A stretch of DNA of 64,000 nucleotides from Flavobacterium enshiense DK69 (GTDB taxonomy: Bacteria; Bacteroidota; Bacteroidia; Flavobacteriales; Flavobacteriaceae): assembly GCF_000498495.1 (NCBI RefSeq), contig NZ_AVCS01000003.1:1-64000 (forward strand). The letters run 5' to 3'. The position numbers were made by a program, and so were the translations under genes. The notes below the pieces were generated by a model. The model was not told the origin of the DNA, ran no database searches, and saw only the letters and a list, made by a program, of their open reading frames with translations. This document shows positions 42,304-51,290 of the stretch, piece by piece (the stretch's first letter is position 1; every line of letters begins with the position of its first letter).

Positions 42304-43998
42304 CTAGCGGGCATATTTACGCTTTCTCAGGAAGGTAAATAGGAATCCGAAAATAGCCAGTACAACTATTGGTAATCCGACAGTTACGGCCTGTGTGAAC
42401 GTATAATTCTCGTGTACTTTTTCTTTGTCCAATAAAGGTAAATCTACATCCTTACCACGAATGTTGATAAGTCCGTTATCATCAAGCAGATAATTTACAC
42501 AGTTTAATAAGAACTCCTTGTTTCCGAACAGGTTATTCGTCCATTTGTCATAACCCAATTCCATAGGTTGGTAAGCCTGATCCAATTGGTTTTTAATGAC
42601 ATCGCCATCGGAAATAATGATCATCTTGTTGTTTTTCCCTTGATTTACAAATGATTTGTCTTTAAAAGGAAGGACGCGGTTTTCATACATCGAACGGAAT
42701 TTTCCTTCCAATAACACGGCTACAGGCAATGAGCCACTTCCGGGAGGGTAGTCTTTCGGGCTGGTTTCTTCCGTTACCATTTCAAGGTTAACTTCGGTTG
42801 GAACCCCAATGGCTTTGGAATATTTGGACGATTGCATTAAAACCGTTTTCTTAATATCGTTTTTAAGTAATTCAATCGGATTAGCGAAATCGAATTTAAC
42901 TCCTTCAATATTTTTTACGATTGGATGCTGAGATTGCGGATATACGAATGGAGCAAATTTCCAAGGGTATTGCTGGTATTCCGTTTTGCTTCCCGGTTCT
43001 CCTGTTGCCAGTTTTATAGGTGTGGCCTGTTCGTCTTTTATCAGAAGCGGATTGATTCGCACTCCGTATTTGAAGAACATATCGGTAAGGTTTAAATCTT
43101 TCGGATAGGCTAAAATAGCGCCTGATTCATTGTACAAACTGTCCATTTCCGCCTGAACGTCATCCACCATCCAAAGTGTTTTCCCACCGTTAAGTATGTA
43201 TTGATCCAGCACTTCTTTTTCTTCTTCTGTAAAGCGTTTGGAAGGTTTGGCAATGATGGCCAAATCGTATTTTTTAAGGGCTTCAAGAGAGCGCTGCGGA
43301 CTCTTGGCCACAGAATCCATCGTAAATGGGCCAATATAATAGCTTTCACGGATCGTTCTTAAGAAATCGGCAATCTGCATGTCGTGTAACTCGCCAATCC
43401 CCTTGATGACAGCAATTTTCTTTTCTTTTGCTTTAGTGATTTTATTGAAAGCATCAGCCAAAGCGTATTCTAAATGCTGAACGGAGCTCACTACTTTTTC
43501 TTCCGTAGAAGCGCCCATCATGTTTTTCAGCAATTGTACTTTAGTGCTTTTACCGTTATAGGTTGCAATCGCCCAAGGGAAAACCACTTCCTGAGATTGT
43601 TTTCCTTTGTCGTCAACCGTGATGCTTACAGGGGTTAAACCTCTTTGATACAGCATTTTCATATTGGCCTCGCGCTCTTCTTCTTTTTCCAATGGGTTTA
43701 CGAATTGGAAAATGATATTGGAGTTGTAGGCTTTGAATTCTTCTAATGTCTGACGGGTTTCTCCCTGTAAACGTTTGAATTCCGCAGGAAACTGACCTTC
43801 TAAAAATACATCAATGTAAAGCGGACTGTCAATTTGTTTGATGATGTTCAACGAAGCTTCCGATAAAGTATATCGTTTGTCGGCCGTTAAATCGAATCGT
43901 TTGAAAAAGTAATTTCCGAAAACGTTAATGGCAATTAATCCGGCGATTAGTAATCCTAATTGCTTTAATCCTTGTTTTTTAGCTTCTTTCATTACCAT
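42304..43998 (-). CDS. gldG: Gliding motility ABC-transporter auxiliary protein GldG
   Basis: A 564-residue membrane protein of the ABC-transporter-associated DUF4350/GldG type. An N-terminal membrane helix (LGLLIAGLIAINVFGNYFF, about 14-32) is followed by a large periplasmic domain and a C-terminal membrane helix (AVTVGLPIVVLAIFGFLFTF) with a basic end RKRKYAR. GldF, GldG and GldA form an ABC transporter required for gliding in Flavobacterium johnsoniae. The start overlaps the 3' end of gldF by 7 nt; either MVMKEAKK or the third-codon Met may initiate. The ATPase gldA is not in the window. Confidence 0.92.
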   Translation of the reverse strand: MVMKEAKKQGLKQLGLLIAGLIAINVFGNYFFKRFDLTADKRYTLSEASLNIIKQIDSPLYIDVFLEGQFPAEFKRLQGETRQTLEEFKAYNSNIIFQFVNPLEKEEEREANMKMLYQRGLTPVSITVDDKGKQSQEVVFPWAIATYNGKSTKVQLLKNMMGASTEEKVVSSVQHLEYALADAFNKITKAKEKKIAVIKGIGELHDMQIADFLRTIRESYYIGPFTMDSVAKSPQRSLEALKKYDLAIIAKPSKRFTEEEKEVLDQYILNGGKTLWMVDDVQAEMDSLYNESGAILAYPKDLNLTDMFFKYGVRINPLLIKDEQATPIKLATGEPGSKTEYQQYPWKFAPFVYPQSQHPIVKNIEGVKFDFANPIELLKNDIKKTVLMQSSKYSKAIGVPTEVNLEMVTEETSPKDYPPGSGSLPVAVLLEGKFRSMYENRVLPFKDKSFVNQGKNNKMIIISDGDVIKNQLDQAYQPMELGYDKWTNNLFGNKEFLLNCVNYLLDDNGLINIRGKDVDLPLLDKEKVHENYTFTQAVTVGLPIVVLAIFGFLFTFLRKRKYAR

Positions 43999-44717
43999 TT
44001 CAAAGATTTAAGTTGATATACTGTTCCAGCCAAAAAAGCAATGGTAATACTAACAAAATATAAAATATCGCGCGTATCCAAAACGCCGCGACCCATACTT
44101 TTAAAATGATAATCGAATCCGAAACTTGCAAATAAACCTCCGAAATCACCCATATAGGTAGCTAAACCTTCAAATCCGAAGTAAAAGAGGAAGCAAAGGA
44201 AAACGGCAAGGATGAAAGCCACAATCTGATTGTCTGAAAGGGTGGAAGTGAAAATCCCGATGGAAGAATAAGCCGCAATCAGGAACAATAACCCAAAATA
44301 GGATCCCAAAGTGCTCCCCATATCCAGATTGCCGGTTGGGTTTCCTAAATCGGAAATAATGAAAACATAGATGATGGTTGGAATAATCGCAATAATAATC
44401 AGCAAGAAAGCGCCAAGGAATTTTCCGTTTACGATTTCCCAGGTGCTTAACGGTTTGGTCAGCATTAATTCGATGGTTCCCTGTTTTTTCTCATCAGAGA
44501 AACTACGCATGGTTACTGCGGGAATCAGGAAAATTAAAATCCAAGGGGCTAAAGTGAAGAACGGACTCAAGTCGGCAAATCCACTTTTTAAAATATTGAA
44601 ATCTCCTTCAAATACCCACAGGAAAAGTCCGTTGAGCAAAAGAAAAATAGCGATAACCAAATACCCGATTGGCGAACCGAAAAAGGATTTGATTTCTCGT
44701 AGTAATAATGCTTTCAT
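43992..44717 (-). CDS. gldF: Gliding motility ABC-transporter permease GldF
   Basis: A 241-residue ABC-2 type permease with six membrane segments. Family pattern is plain: MKALLLREIKSFFGSPIGYL at the start, PAVTMRSFSDEKKQGTIELMLTKPLSTWEIVNGKFLGAF (about 65-100, the coupling region) and a final EY-like end YQLKSLKW. It works with GldG and the ATPase GldA in gliding. First gene of the gldF-gldG operon, 7-nt overlap with gldG. Confidence 0.93.
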   Translation of the reverse strand: MKALLLREIKSFFGSPIGYLVIAIFLLLNGLFLWVFEGDFNILKSGFADLSPFFTLAPWILIFLIPAVTMRSFSDEKKQGTIELMLTKPLSTWEIVNGKFLGAFLLIIIAIIPTIIYVFIISDLGNPTGNLDMGSTLGSYFGLLFLIAAYSSIGIFTSTLSDNQIVAFILAVFLCFLFYFGFEGLATYMGDFGGLFASFGFDYHFKSMGRGVLDTRDILYFVSITIAFLAGTVYQLKSLKW

Positions 44718-44775
44718 CTTGTCATTGCGAGGATCAAAACAATCGTGATCCTCATTGTTTATTATTGTTTATTAA

Positions 44776-45072
44776 TTATTCTAAAGTGACTAACTTATCC
44801 ACGCTCCATGCTTCAGGTTTGTCATTGAACAGTTTTTTGGTGAATGTCCAAACGTCGTAAAACAATTCGGAATTTCTGTAATTCTCCAAATCTTGTTCTT
44901 TTTCCCAATAGCTGTAAGTGAAAAATATACACGGGTTGTTTTTGTCCTGATATAATTCAAGTAAGCGGTTTCCCGGTGCACTTCGTATTTTCTCTTTCAT
45001 TTGCTCGAAATTCTCAAGAAATGCAGGGATATTTTCTTCGTGAAAACTTAGTTTTACAATGCGTACAAACAT
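44776..45072 (-). CDS. Putative quinol mono-oxygenase (ABM domain)
   Basis: A 98-residue protein of the antibiotic biosynthesis mono-oxygenase fold: MFVRIVKLSFHEENIPAFLE, GNRLLELYQDKNNPCIFFTYSYWEKEQDLENYRNSELF and a C-terminal helix. Such small dimeric alpha/beta barrels oxidise quinols or haem-like substrates; the physiological substrate is not known. It follows the DUF62 gene by 28 nt on the same strand and is probably co-transcribed with it. Confidence 0.85.
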   Translation of the reverse strand: MFVRIVKLSFHEENIPAFLENFEQMKEKIRSAPGNRLLELYQDKNNPCIFFTYSYWEKEQDLENYRNSELFYDVWTFTKKLFNDKPEAWSVDKLVTLE

Positions 45073-45100
45073 ACTAATTTTTTATTATTTGTTAATTTGG

Positions 45101-45931
45101 TTATGTGAATTGAATGGTAACAGTATCCCTGAACTTCAATCCGAGCAGAGAGGTGGCCGAGCCAACGGTTGACGGATTACTTTTGTAAATGGCAATTTCC
45201 AGAAAATCGGCTTCATTAAAGAGAGCCAGTCGTTCGCCTTCGAAATCCTTCAGCGTGAATTTATCTGTCACTTTAAAATCCGAATAACTTTTGTGGATGC
45301 TTCTGATGGTTTTGGTTCCGAATTTAACCTCAAAAGAGCGTCCTTTTGCTGTATCCTGAATCATTTTTTGGGAAATATTGGTTACGCAGTTTCCGAAATG
45401 ATCGATGTAAACAACTGCTCCTTTGATGGAACTGAAGTCGGACGCCACAATAGCCTGTAATTCGTTTATAGTTTTTAACGATGAAATTTCCCTTCCGATA
45501 ACACTCATGACACCTCCTTTTGACAGGTGGCAGGCTACCTTTACAAATACCTCCATATCAGAAGTTCCTTCCGGAAAACGGTCGTGCACATTGATTTCCA
45601 CAATTTTCTGAGGAACTATTTTTTGGGTAAGGATGCTTAGGATTCCATTATCGGCACAAATAAAATAATGATCGTTCCATTGCATAGCAATATGCTTATT
45701 CTCCGGAGTGCGTTCTGAATCGACCCCAATAATATGCACGGTTTGTTTCGGAAAGCTGTTATAGGCAGCACTAATGATATAGCTTGCTTCTGAAATATTG
45801 AACAAATCTACGTTATGCGAAATGTCAAAAATCTGTGCCTGAGGATGTTCTGTAATAATCTTGCCTTTTAACGCGCCAACAAAGTGGTCTTTCAAGCCGA
45901 AATCGGTAGTTAGCGTAATTATTGACATCAT
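45101..45931 (-). CDS. SAM hydroxide adenosyltransferase (DUF62)
   Basis: A 276-residue enzyme of the DUF62 family, which hydrolyses S-adenosylmethionine to adenosine and methionine (SAM hydroxide adenosyltransferase). Features: the N-terminal ITLTTDFGLKDHFVGALKG, the DISHNVDLFNISEASYII segment, and IDHFGNCVTNIS (about residues 180-191), all characteristic. Start may be MMSIITL (45931) or MSIITL (45928). Its -7 element TAGCTTTG (45995 to 45988, minus) lies back to back with that of phoH. Confidence 0.9.
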   Translation of the reverse strand: MMSIITLTTDFGLKDHFVGALKGKIITEHPQAQIFDISHNVDLFNISEASYIISAAYNSFPKQTVHIIGVDSERTPENKHIAMQWNDHYFICADNGILSILTQKIVPQKIVEINVHDRFPEGTSDMEVFVKVACHLSKGGVMSVIGREISSLKTINELQAIVASDFSSIKGAVVYIDHFGNCVTNISQKMIQDTAKGRSFEVKFGTKTIRSIHKSYSDFKVTDKFTLKDFEGERLALFNEADFLEIAIYKSNPSTVGSATSLLGLKFRDTVTIQFT

Positions 45932-45971
45932 TTTGTTTATAATTATTACAGAAAGTTTTTCTAAAATTCAC

Positions 45972-45995
45972 TAGATTTGAGATAATGCAAAGCTA
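45972..45995. promoter_or_regulatory. Overlapping promoters of phoH and the DUF62 gene
   Basis: TAGATTTG (45972-45979, plus) and TAGCTTTG (45995-45988, minus) are both exact TANNTTTG matches, 8 nt apart and pointing through each other, so the two predicted start sites nearly coincide. Confidence 0.5.
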
Positions 45996-46024
45996 ACTTA
46001 TTTTTTAATTAAATCCAGCTGCTT

Positions 46025-46975
46025 TTGAACGAAAGAACCATCGAATTGACAGACATCACTCCCAAAGAATTTTGGGGTGCTCAAGATGCACATCTTGAAG
46101 TAATTAAAAAATTATACCCGAAATTAAAAATTGTAGCCCGGGGCACGCTGGTGAAAGCCTACGGAGAAAAGGAAATTTTGGATGAATTTGAGATACGTTT
46201 TAATCGCTTAATCAATCATTTTTCACGTTACAATTCCATTGACGACAATGTAATTGAACGCATTGTGCAAACGAACAGTCAGGACGAGCAACGTATGGCG
46301 GATCATGATAAAATTCTGGTACATGGATTAGGAGGTAAGTTGATTAAAGCCATGACACCTAATCAGCAAAAATTAGTTGATTATGTAGCCAAAAACGACA
46401 TGGTATTTGCCGTAGGTCCAGCCGGAACAGGGAAAACCTATACCGGAGTGGCTTTGGCGGTAAAAGCCTTAAAAGAGAAACAGGTAAAACGAATCATTTT
46501 AACGCGTCCTGCTGTTGAAGCCGGCGAAAATTTAGGTTTCCTTCCCGGTGATATGAAGGAAAAACTGGATCCATACATGCAGCCGTTGTATGATGCCTTG
46601 CGCGATATGATTCCGCCGCAAACGCTGGATGATTACATTATGAAAGGAATTATTCAGATTGCACCTTTGGCATTTATGCGTGGACGTACTCTGGATAATG
46701 CATTTGTAATTTTAGATGAGGCACAAAACACCACGCACTCGCAAATGAAAATGTTCCTTACTCGTATGGGTAGGAATGCCAAGTTCATAATTACGGGAGA
46801 TCCCGGTCAGGTAGATTTACCGAGAAGAACAATTTCCGGTTTAAAAGAGGCTTTACTTGTGTTGAAAGATATAGAAGGAATCGGGATTATTTATCTTGAT
46901 GATAAAGATATTGTTCGCCACAGATTAGTGAAGAAAGTAATTGATGCTTATAAGAGCATCGAAAATCATGATTAA
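46025..46975 (+). CDS. phoH: PhoH-family ATPase
   Basis: A 316-residue cytoplasmic ATPase. TTG 46025 is taken as start (NERTIELTDITPKEFWG follows) because no ATG is nearby and the N-terminus is family-like. The Walker A motif GPAGTGKTYTG is at about residues 130-140, Walker B FVILDEAQN at about 225-233, and sensor-like GDPGQVDLPR at about 256-265. PhoH proteins bind or process RNA; the substrate is not fixed. A KH-like domain sits before the ATPase core. Terminator follows. Confidence 0.92.
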   Translation: MNERTIELTDITPKEFWGAQDAHLEVIKKLYPKLKIVARGTLVKAYGEKEILDEFEIRFNRLINHFSRYNSIDDNVIERIVQTNSQDEQRMADHDKILVHGLGGKLIKAMTPNQQKLVDYVAKNDMVFAVGPAGTGKTYTGVALAVKALKEKQVKRIILTRPAVEAGENLGFLPGDMKEKLDPYMQPLYDALRDMIPPQTLDDYIMKGIIQIAPLAFMRGRTLDNAFVILDEAQNTTHSQMKMFLTRMGRNAKFIITGDPGQVDLPRRTISGLKEALLVLKDIEGIGIIYLDDKDIVRHRLVKKVIDAYKSIENHD

Positions 46976-47030
46976 AACAAAATTTAAAGCTGTAAAACGG
47001 GTCGGATATTTAACGAAAACACCAGAACAT

Positions 47031-47069
47031 AAAAAAACCTACATAACAAAAGTCATGTAGGTTTTTTTT
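47031..47069. terminator. Bidirectional terminator between phoH and the barrel protein gene
   Basis: AAAAAAACCTACAT and ATGTAGGTTTTTTT form a 14-bp perfect stem around a 10-nt loop, serving two convergent genes. Confidence 0.9.
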
Positions 47070-47085
47070 ATTAGGTGAGGGATAA

Positions 47086-47775
47086 TTAGCCCCCTACGTT
47101 AAATACGAGTCCGCCTCCCAATGTAAACTGATAAACGGTAGAATAACTGCTGACACCAACCCCAGGTCCACCTGTGCCAACATATACGCCACCACCAAAA
47201 GCCTGAGAAATGGACAGTAATTGTGCCTGAAGCCTGATACCAACTTTTTCACTTGGCCAAATAATTGCTCCCCCTTTCATTCCCCATGCGAATTTTGTTG
47301 TGGAATCTGATCTTCCATTCTTAGGGTTGTCAAGATTTACAATACCGACACCGGCGCTTAATCCACCAAAACCTTCTACCATCGAACCGGGTTTTCTAAA
47401 GCTTCGGTTACCGCCCAACATGATGTAATTTATGGCTACATCCAAATCGGTATGTTCTTCACCAAAAATACCTCCATTGTAATAATGTGTTGGTGCTGTT
47501 GTGTTTAGGCTTTGCCAGTATAACTCTATAAAAGTACTTGGTGCTGCTTCATACTCGACCCCTACACCATACATGAAACCACCTTTAATTTTTCCATTGA
47601 AATAATAGCCATAGTCATAATATGAGTCAAAACTGTCATCAAATGCATATGAACCATATGCATTTAACCTTATTCCGCCTGAACTCTTAGGAGCCCCACC
47701 ACCACTGGTTTGTGCCTGTACAAAAAGTGAGGAAACCAATAGTAAACCTGTTATTAAGATCGATCTTGTTTTCAT
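47086..47775 (-). CDS. Outer-membrane beta-barrel protein
   Basis: A 229-residue exported protein with signal peptide MKTRSILITGLLLVSSLFVQAQ. The mature part is strand-rich with alternating aromatic and small residues (GIRLNAYGSYAFDDSFD, GGFMYGVGVEYEAAPSTFIELYW, FTLGGGLVFNVGG), giving about eight strands like OmpA-fold or opacity porins. It ends with a glycine-rich strand rather than the usual terminal Phe. Function not known. Upstream 131 bp separate it from the DUF4136 gene; each has a separate start. Confidence 0.8.
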   Translation of the reverse strand: MKTRSILITGLLLVSSLFVQAQTSGGGAPKSSGGIRLNAYGSYAFDDSFDSYYDYGYYFNGKIKGGFMYGVGVEYEAAPSTFIELYWQSLNTTAPTHYYNGGIFGEEHTDLDVAINYIMLGGNRSFRKPGSMVEGFGGLSAGVGIVNLDNPKNGRSDSTTKFAWGMKGGAIIWPSEKVGIRLQAQLLSISQAFGGGVYVGTGGPGVGVSSYSTVYQFTLGGGLVFNVGG

Positions 47776-47906
47776 GTTTTTTTTGTTTTTTAAGTTCTTA
47801 TTTTGGTTTTGGATTAATTTTTTTTAGTTGTTGTTTCCTATAGATCACAAATTGTCTTCAGGCAGTATGTTTCTAATTGAAACATCAGATTTATTGATGG
47901 TAAATA

Positions 47907-48470
47907 TTATTTTTTTGGTTTTGGAGGGTAATTTTCCAGAATTTTGGCAACGGCCTCGTTTATGTTCTTGTCTGGATTTTTAGAAGGTGAATCGATTTCC
48001 TTATTGCCTATGCCTTGCCATATCAATTGTTTATTGGAAGCATCCACAACGTCAATAATCAGGGAGCCTTCCTTGTATTCATAAACATTATATGTTGTTG
48101 TGCTGCCTACATATCCGCCTCCCCAATGGTAAGGGCGATAGTATCCACCGTAATTGTAATAATCAGTATTCGCAGTAACTGATTTTTTGTCTGTCAAAAT
48201 AGTAGTAATGTTAACTAAAACATCTGGGTTGTCTGCCGATACAGCCAAGCCTTTTTTTATCATTTCGGCTTGCACAGCATTAATAATTCGGTTTTTGTTC
48301 AATTGGCTTATAGAGCCACTTTTGTCTGCCAGTTCATAAAAAGAAAAGGTTTTGTATTTTGAAAAATCGACTGATTTGTCGTAATCGGTTTGAACGGTTA
48401 CGGAGTTGCAGGATATTAACAATACAGAAGTTACCAAAAGAAGTAATGAGAAATGTCTAATTGTTTTCAT
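47907..48470 (-). CDS. DUF4136 family lipoprotein
   Basis: A 187-residue lipoprotein with lipobox LISC (about residues 18-21). DUF4136 features are VTVQTDYDKSVDFSKYKTFSF near the N-terminus, the tyrosine/glycine-rich YYNYGGYYRPYHWGGGYVG loop and SLIIDVVDASNKQLIWQGIGNKEI in the C-terminal half. Such proteins sit in the outer membrane, function unknown. The region between this gene and 48832 (about 360 bp, divergent) is AT-rich and shows no gene. Confidence 0.85.
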   Translation of the reverse strand: MKTIRHFSLLLLVTSVLLISCNSVTVQTDYDKSVDFSKYKTFSFYELADKSGSISQLNKNRIINAVQAEMIKKGLAVSADNPDVLVNITTILTDKKSVTANTDYYNYGGYYRPYHWGGGYVGSTTTYNVYEYKEGSLIIDVVDASNKQLIWQGIGNKEIDSPSKNPDKNINEAVAKILENYPPKPKK

Positions 48471-48831
48471 TTAATTGAAATTTAGTTTATTCCATTAACT
48501 GTACCCTTTACTACATTCTGTTTTTAACTCTTTGAATTAAATTTTGTAGCAAATTTTGTATGTAAATATAGGTATAAACATTTGATTTAATTTATTATTT
48601 TAACTGTATTATCGATGTTCTTACAAATAAAAACGACGTAAAATGATTAAATGATAATCAATCAAAGGTTTTGTATGTGAAATTTATATACTGTGTAATG
48701 TTGATGTGGAATAAGAAATTGAAAAAATGTCTATCAGTATTTATAAAATCACTTAAAATCTTGATTAGGAAATGCTAATGGTAAACTTATCGGAAAATTC
48801 AGTAAATTAGATGTGCTTAAACATCGCTATT
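48471..48831. other. Divergent intergenic region
   Basis: About 360 bp of AT-rich DNA between the DUF4136 and barrel genes. No ORF, no exact TANNTTTG close to either start, and no strong hairpin was found. Confidence 0.45.
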
Positions 48832-49962
48832 ATGAAAAGGATTCTCTTTGTTTCAATTTTAGGTCTGTTTACAATTTCGGTTCATAGTCAGCAAAAGATC
48901 TCATTGAAGGATTCATTAGATCAAAAACTCGATTTAAGTGATTGGGTATTGGAAGCCAATGGGTTTATCCCTGTTCCCATGCTTATTACCGAGCCTGCTT
49001 TGGGAGGAATCGGGGGAGCGTTATTTGGAGTATTTATAGATAAGAATACACCCTATACGGATACGATAAACGGTAAAGTGGTTAAAACCAGAGCGAAGCC
49101 TAATATTTATGGGGTAGGTGGAGCTTACACGGCAAACGGCACCTGGTTTGTCGGAGGAATGATGATGGGGGTAATAAAGAAATGGCGGGCCAATTATCGA
49201 ATAGGGACAGCCTATGCTGATGTGAATCTGAAATTCTATAGACAAACAGAATTGACAGGGGAAAAGTCATTCGAATTCAATCTCAGAAGTTTTCCTATTA
49301 ATGCACATTTAATCAAACAATTTGGACGGAGCGATTGGTTTGCCGGACTGAGTTATTTATTCCTGAATACCGAATTAGCAAGAACCAATGCCGAATTTCA
49401 TACGCCAAAAGAAATTAAAAGCATAGTTAGCCGTTTGGGAATTTTGGTGGATTATGACGGAAGGGATAATATTTTTACTCCCGATAAGGGGTTTCGCTGG
49501 AATACTTTGGCGGCCGCTTCATCCGATGTTATTGGCAGCTATTATGAGTATGAGTCGGTTAATTCAGCTTTAATAGGCTATGTGCCGATTACTCCAACGC
49601 TGATATCCGGATACAGAGTGGAATACCAGCAGGTTTTTGGAGATTTCCCATTCTACATAAAACCTTATATTAATATGAGGGGAATACCTGCTGTTCGGTA
49701 TCAGGGGGAAGTCACCACGCTGGCAGAAACCGAATGGCGTTGGGACATCACTACGCGATATAGCATTGTTGGGTTTCTTGGGACTGCCAAAGCATTGGAA
49801 GATTGGTCCGACTTTGATAATGCACCTTGGCGGGTTTCCGGCGGTTTAGGAGGCCGTTATCTGATTGCGCGAAAACTGAAACTCCGCATGGGGTTGGATG
49901 TTGCTCACGGCCCTGAAAGCTGGGGTTATTATATTGTATTGGGTTCCAATTGGCTCAGGTAA
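48832..49962 (+). CDS. BamA/TamA-type outer-membrane barrel protein (no POTRA)
   Basis: A 376-residue protein from ATG 48832 with signal peptide MKRILFVSILGLFTISVHSQ. The remainder is a strand-rich barrel resembling the bacterial surface antigen family; the conserved lock sequence region FDNAPWRVSGGLGGRYLI and the end GYYIVLGSNWLR are typical. VDYDGRDNIFTPDKGFRWN is the classic family motif. No POTRA repeats are present, so it is not BamA itself; such short members are of unknown role. The gene is followed by the convergent FGE-like gene 56 nt away. Confidence 0.8.
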   Translation: MKRILFVSILGLFTISVHSQQKISLKDSLDQKLDLSDWVLEANGFIPVPMLITEPALGGIGGALFGVFIDKNTPYTDTINGKVVKTRAKPNIYGVGGAYTANGTWFVGGMMMGVIKKWRANYRIGTAYADVNLKFYRQTELTGEKSFEFNLRSFPINAHLIKQFGRSDWFAGLSYLFLNTELARTNAEFHTPKEIKSIVSRLGILVDYDGRDNIFTPDKGFRWNTLAAASSDVIGSYYEYESVNSALIGYVPITPTLISGYRVEYQQVFGDFPFYIKPYINMRGIPAVRYQGEVTTLAETEWRWDITTRYSIVGFLGTAKALEDWSDFDNAPWRVSGGLGGRYLIARKLKLRMGLDVAHGPESWGYYIVLGSNWLR

Positions 49963-50018
49963 TGAAAATCGAATTGGAATTTTTAGAATTGACATTCAAA
50001 AAAGAGGATGACCTAAAT

Positions 50019-51158
50019 TTATTTACTTACTACACACCTAAAACCTAGATGGTTTGCAGCAGATCGTACTTCGCCTTTTCCTCTTGTTCCTACCATATAA
50101 CGGGTACAATATTGGTCGGTACATAAAAATGAACCGCCTCGATGCACTTTTTTCTTTTGATTCGGTTCAGAAGGATCATTGCTGGCGATTGGGCCTTGAG
50201 GATTTTTTGATACTTTTTCTTTTGTGCTCAGGTATTGGTAATAGTCATTACTGTACCAGTCATTTGTCCATTCCCAAACATTTCCCGCCATGTCGTATAA
50301 TCCGTATGGATTTGGCTTAAATTGTGCAGTCGGGGCAATTCCTTTAAAACCATCTTCTCCGGTATCACCATCTTTAATTGGGAAACGACCTTGGTATATA
50401 TTGGCTTGATATTCCCCATTTGGTTTAAGTATATTGCCCCAAGTGTATAAGTTGCCGGTTTTTCCACCTCTGGCAGCAAATTCCCATTCTGCTTCAGTTG
50501 GCAGTCTTTTACCAACCCATGTAGCGTATGCCAATGCATCTTCATAAGCTATGTGAACAACAGGATATTTCTCTCTTCCTTTTATAGAGCTTCCCGGTCC
50601 TTCAGGGTGTCTCCAGTCGGCTTTGCCAACATAACTCCACCATTGAAGGAAATTGTCAAGATTTACTGCAGTAGGTGTTGGTGTGAAGACTACCGAACCT
50701 GTGATTAAATCTTCTTCGGCAGCTGTCGGAAATTCTTCTTTGGTTGGTTTTTGTTCAGCTACGGTGACATAACCGGTTGCTTTTACAAATTTTTCATATT
50801 CTTCATTGGTAACTTCGGTTTTGTCCATGTAAAAACCGTCGATATATACCCGATGTATCGGTGAAGCATCTTTTGTAACTCCCTTTAAACTGCATAAACT
50901 TTCATCTTCAATATTGCTGCCCATTGAGAATTCGCCTCCGGGTATCCATACCATTCCTTTCGGAGTTTTATTTGTGGAAGGAATGTGTTTATTTTCGATT
51001 GTTGGCTCAAATAACGATGTTCTCAAAGTGGTTGGGTTTTCTGTACAATTCATTTCACCCATTTTATCTTTTGGAACAGTAAATTTAGTATAGCCGTAAA
51101 GAATAGAGATAATTGAGATGCCGAGTATTGCAAAAATCAAATAAGTTTTATTTTTCAT
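50019..51158 (-). CDS. Formylglycine-generating enzyme-like (SUMF1) protein
   Basis: A 379-residue protein with an N-terminal membrane/signal segment (TYLIFAILGISIISILYGY). The FGE/sulfatase-modifying fold covers about 60-379: MVWIPGGEFSMGS, EVTNEEYEKFVKATG, GKRLPTEAEWEFAARGG and the C-terminal HRGGSFLCTDQYCTRYM, where the two cysteines are in the place of the redox pair of true FGEs (human Cys336/Cys341). Final LGFRCV is conserved. Many FGE-fold proteins lack those cysteines and are structural (e.g. GldJ/GldK), so catalysis seems possible here. No sulfatase gene is in the window. Confidence 0.85.
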   Translation of the reverse strand: MKNKTYLIFAILGISIISILYGYTKFTVPKDKMGEMNCTENPTTLRTSLFEPTIENKHIPSTNKTPKGMVWIPGGEFSMGSNIEDESLCSLKGVTKDASPIHRVYIDGFYMDKTEVTNEEYEKFVKATGYVTVAEQKPTKEEFPTAAEEDLITGSVVFTPTPTAVNLDNFLQWWSYVGKADWRHPEGPGSSIKGREKYPVVHIAYEDALAYATWVGKRLPTEAEWEFAARGGKTGNLYTWGNILKPNGEYQANIYQGRFPIKDGDTGEDGFKGIAPTAQFKPNPYGLYDMAGNVWEWTNDWYSNDYYQYLSTKEKVSKNPQGPIASNDPSEPNQKKKVHRGGSFLCTDQYCTRYMVGTRGKGEVRSAANHLGFRCVVSK

Positions 51159-51290
51159 AATCCCCGATTTTATTTGAATGTAATTGACAGTCAGTACTTA
51201 AAAGGAATTTAAAGTTAAGAAAAATACACTTAATCAGTAGTGATTGATTGCTGATATTGCGAAAAATAATATTTTAGGACTATGCAGCTA

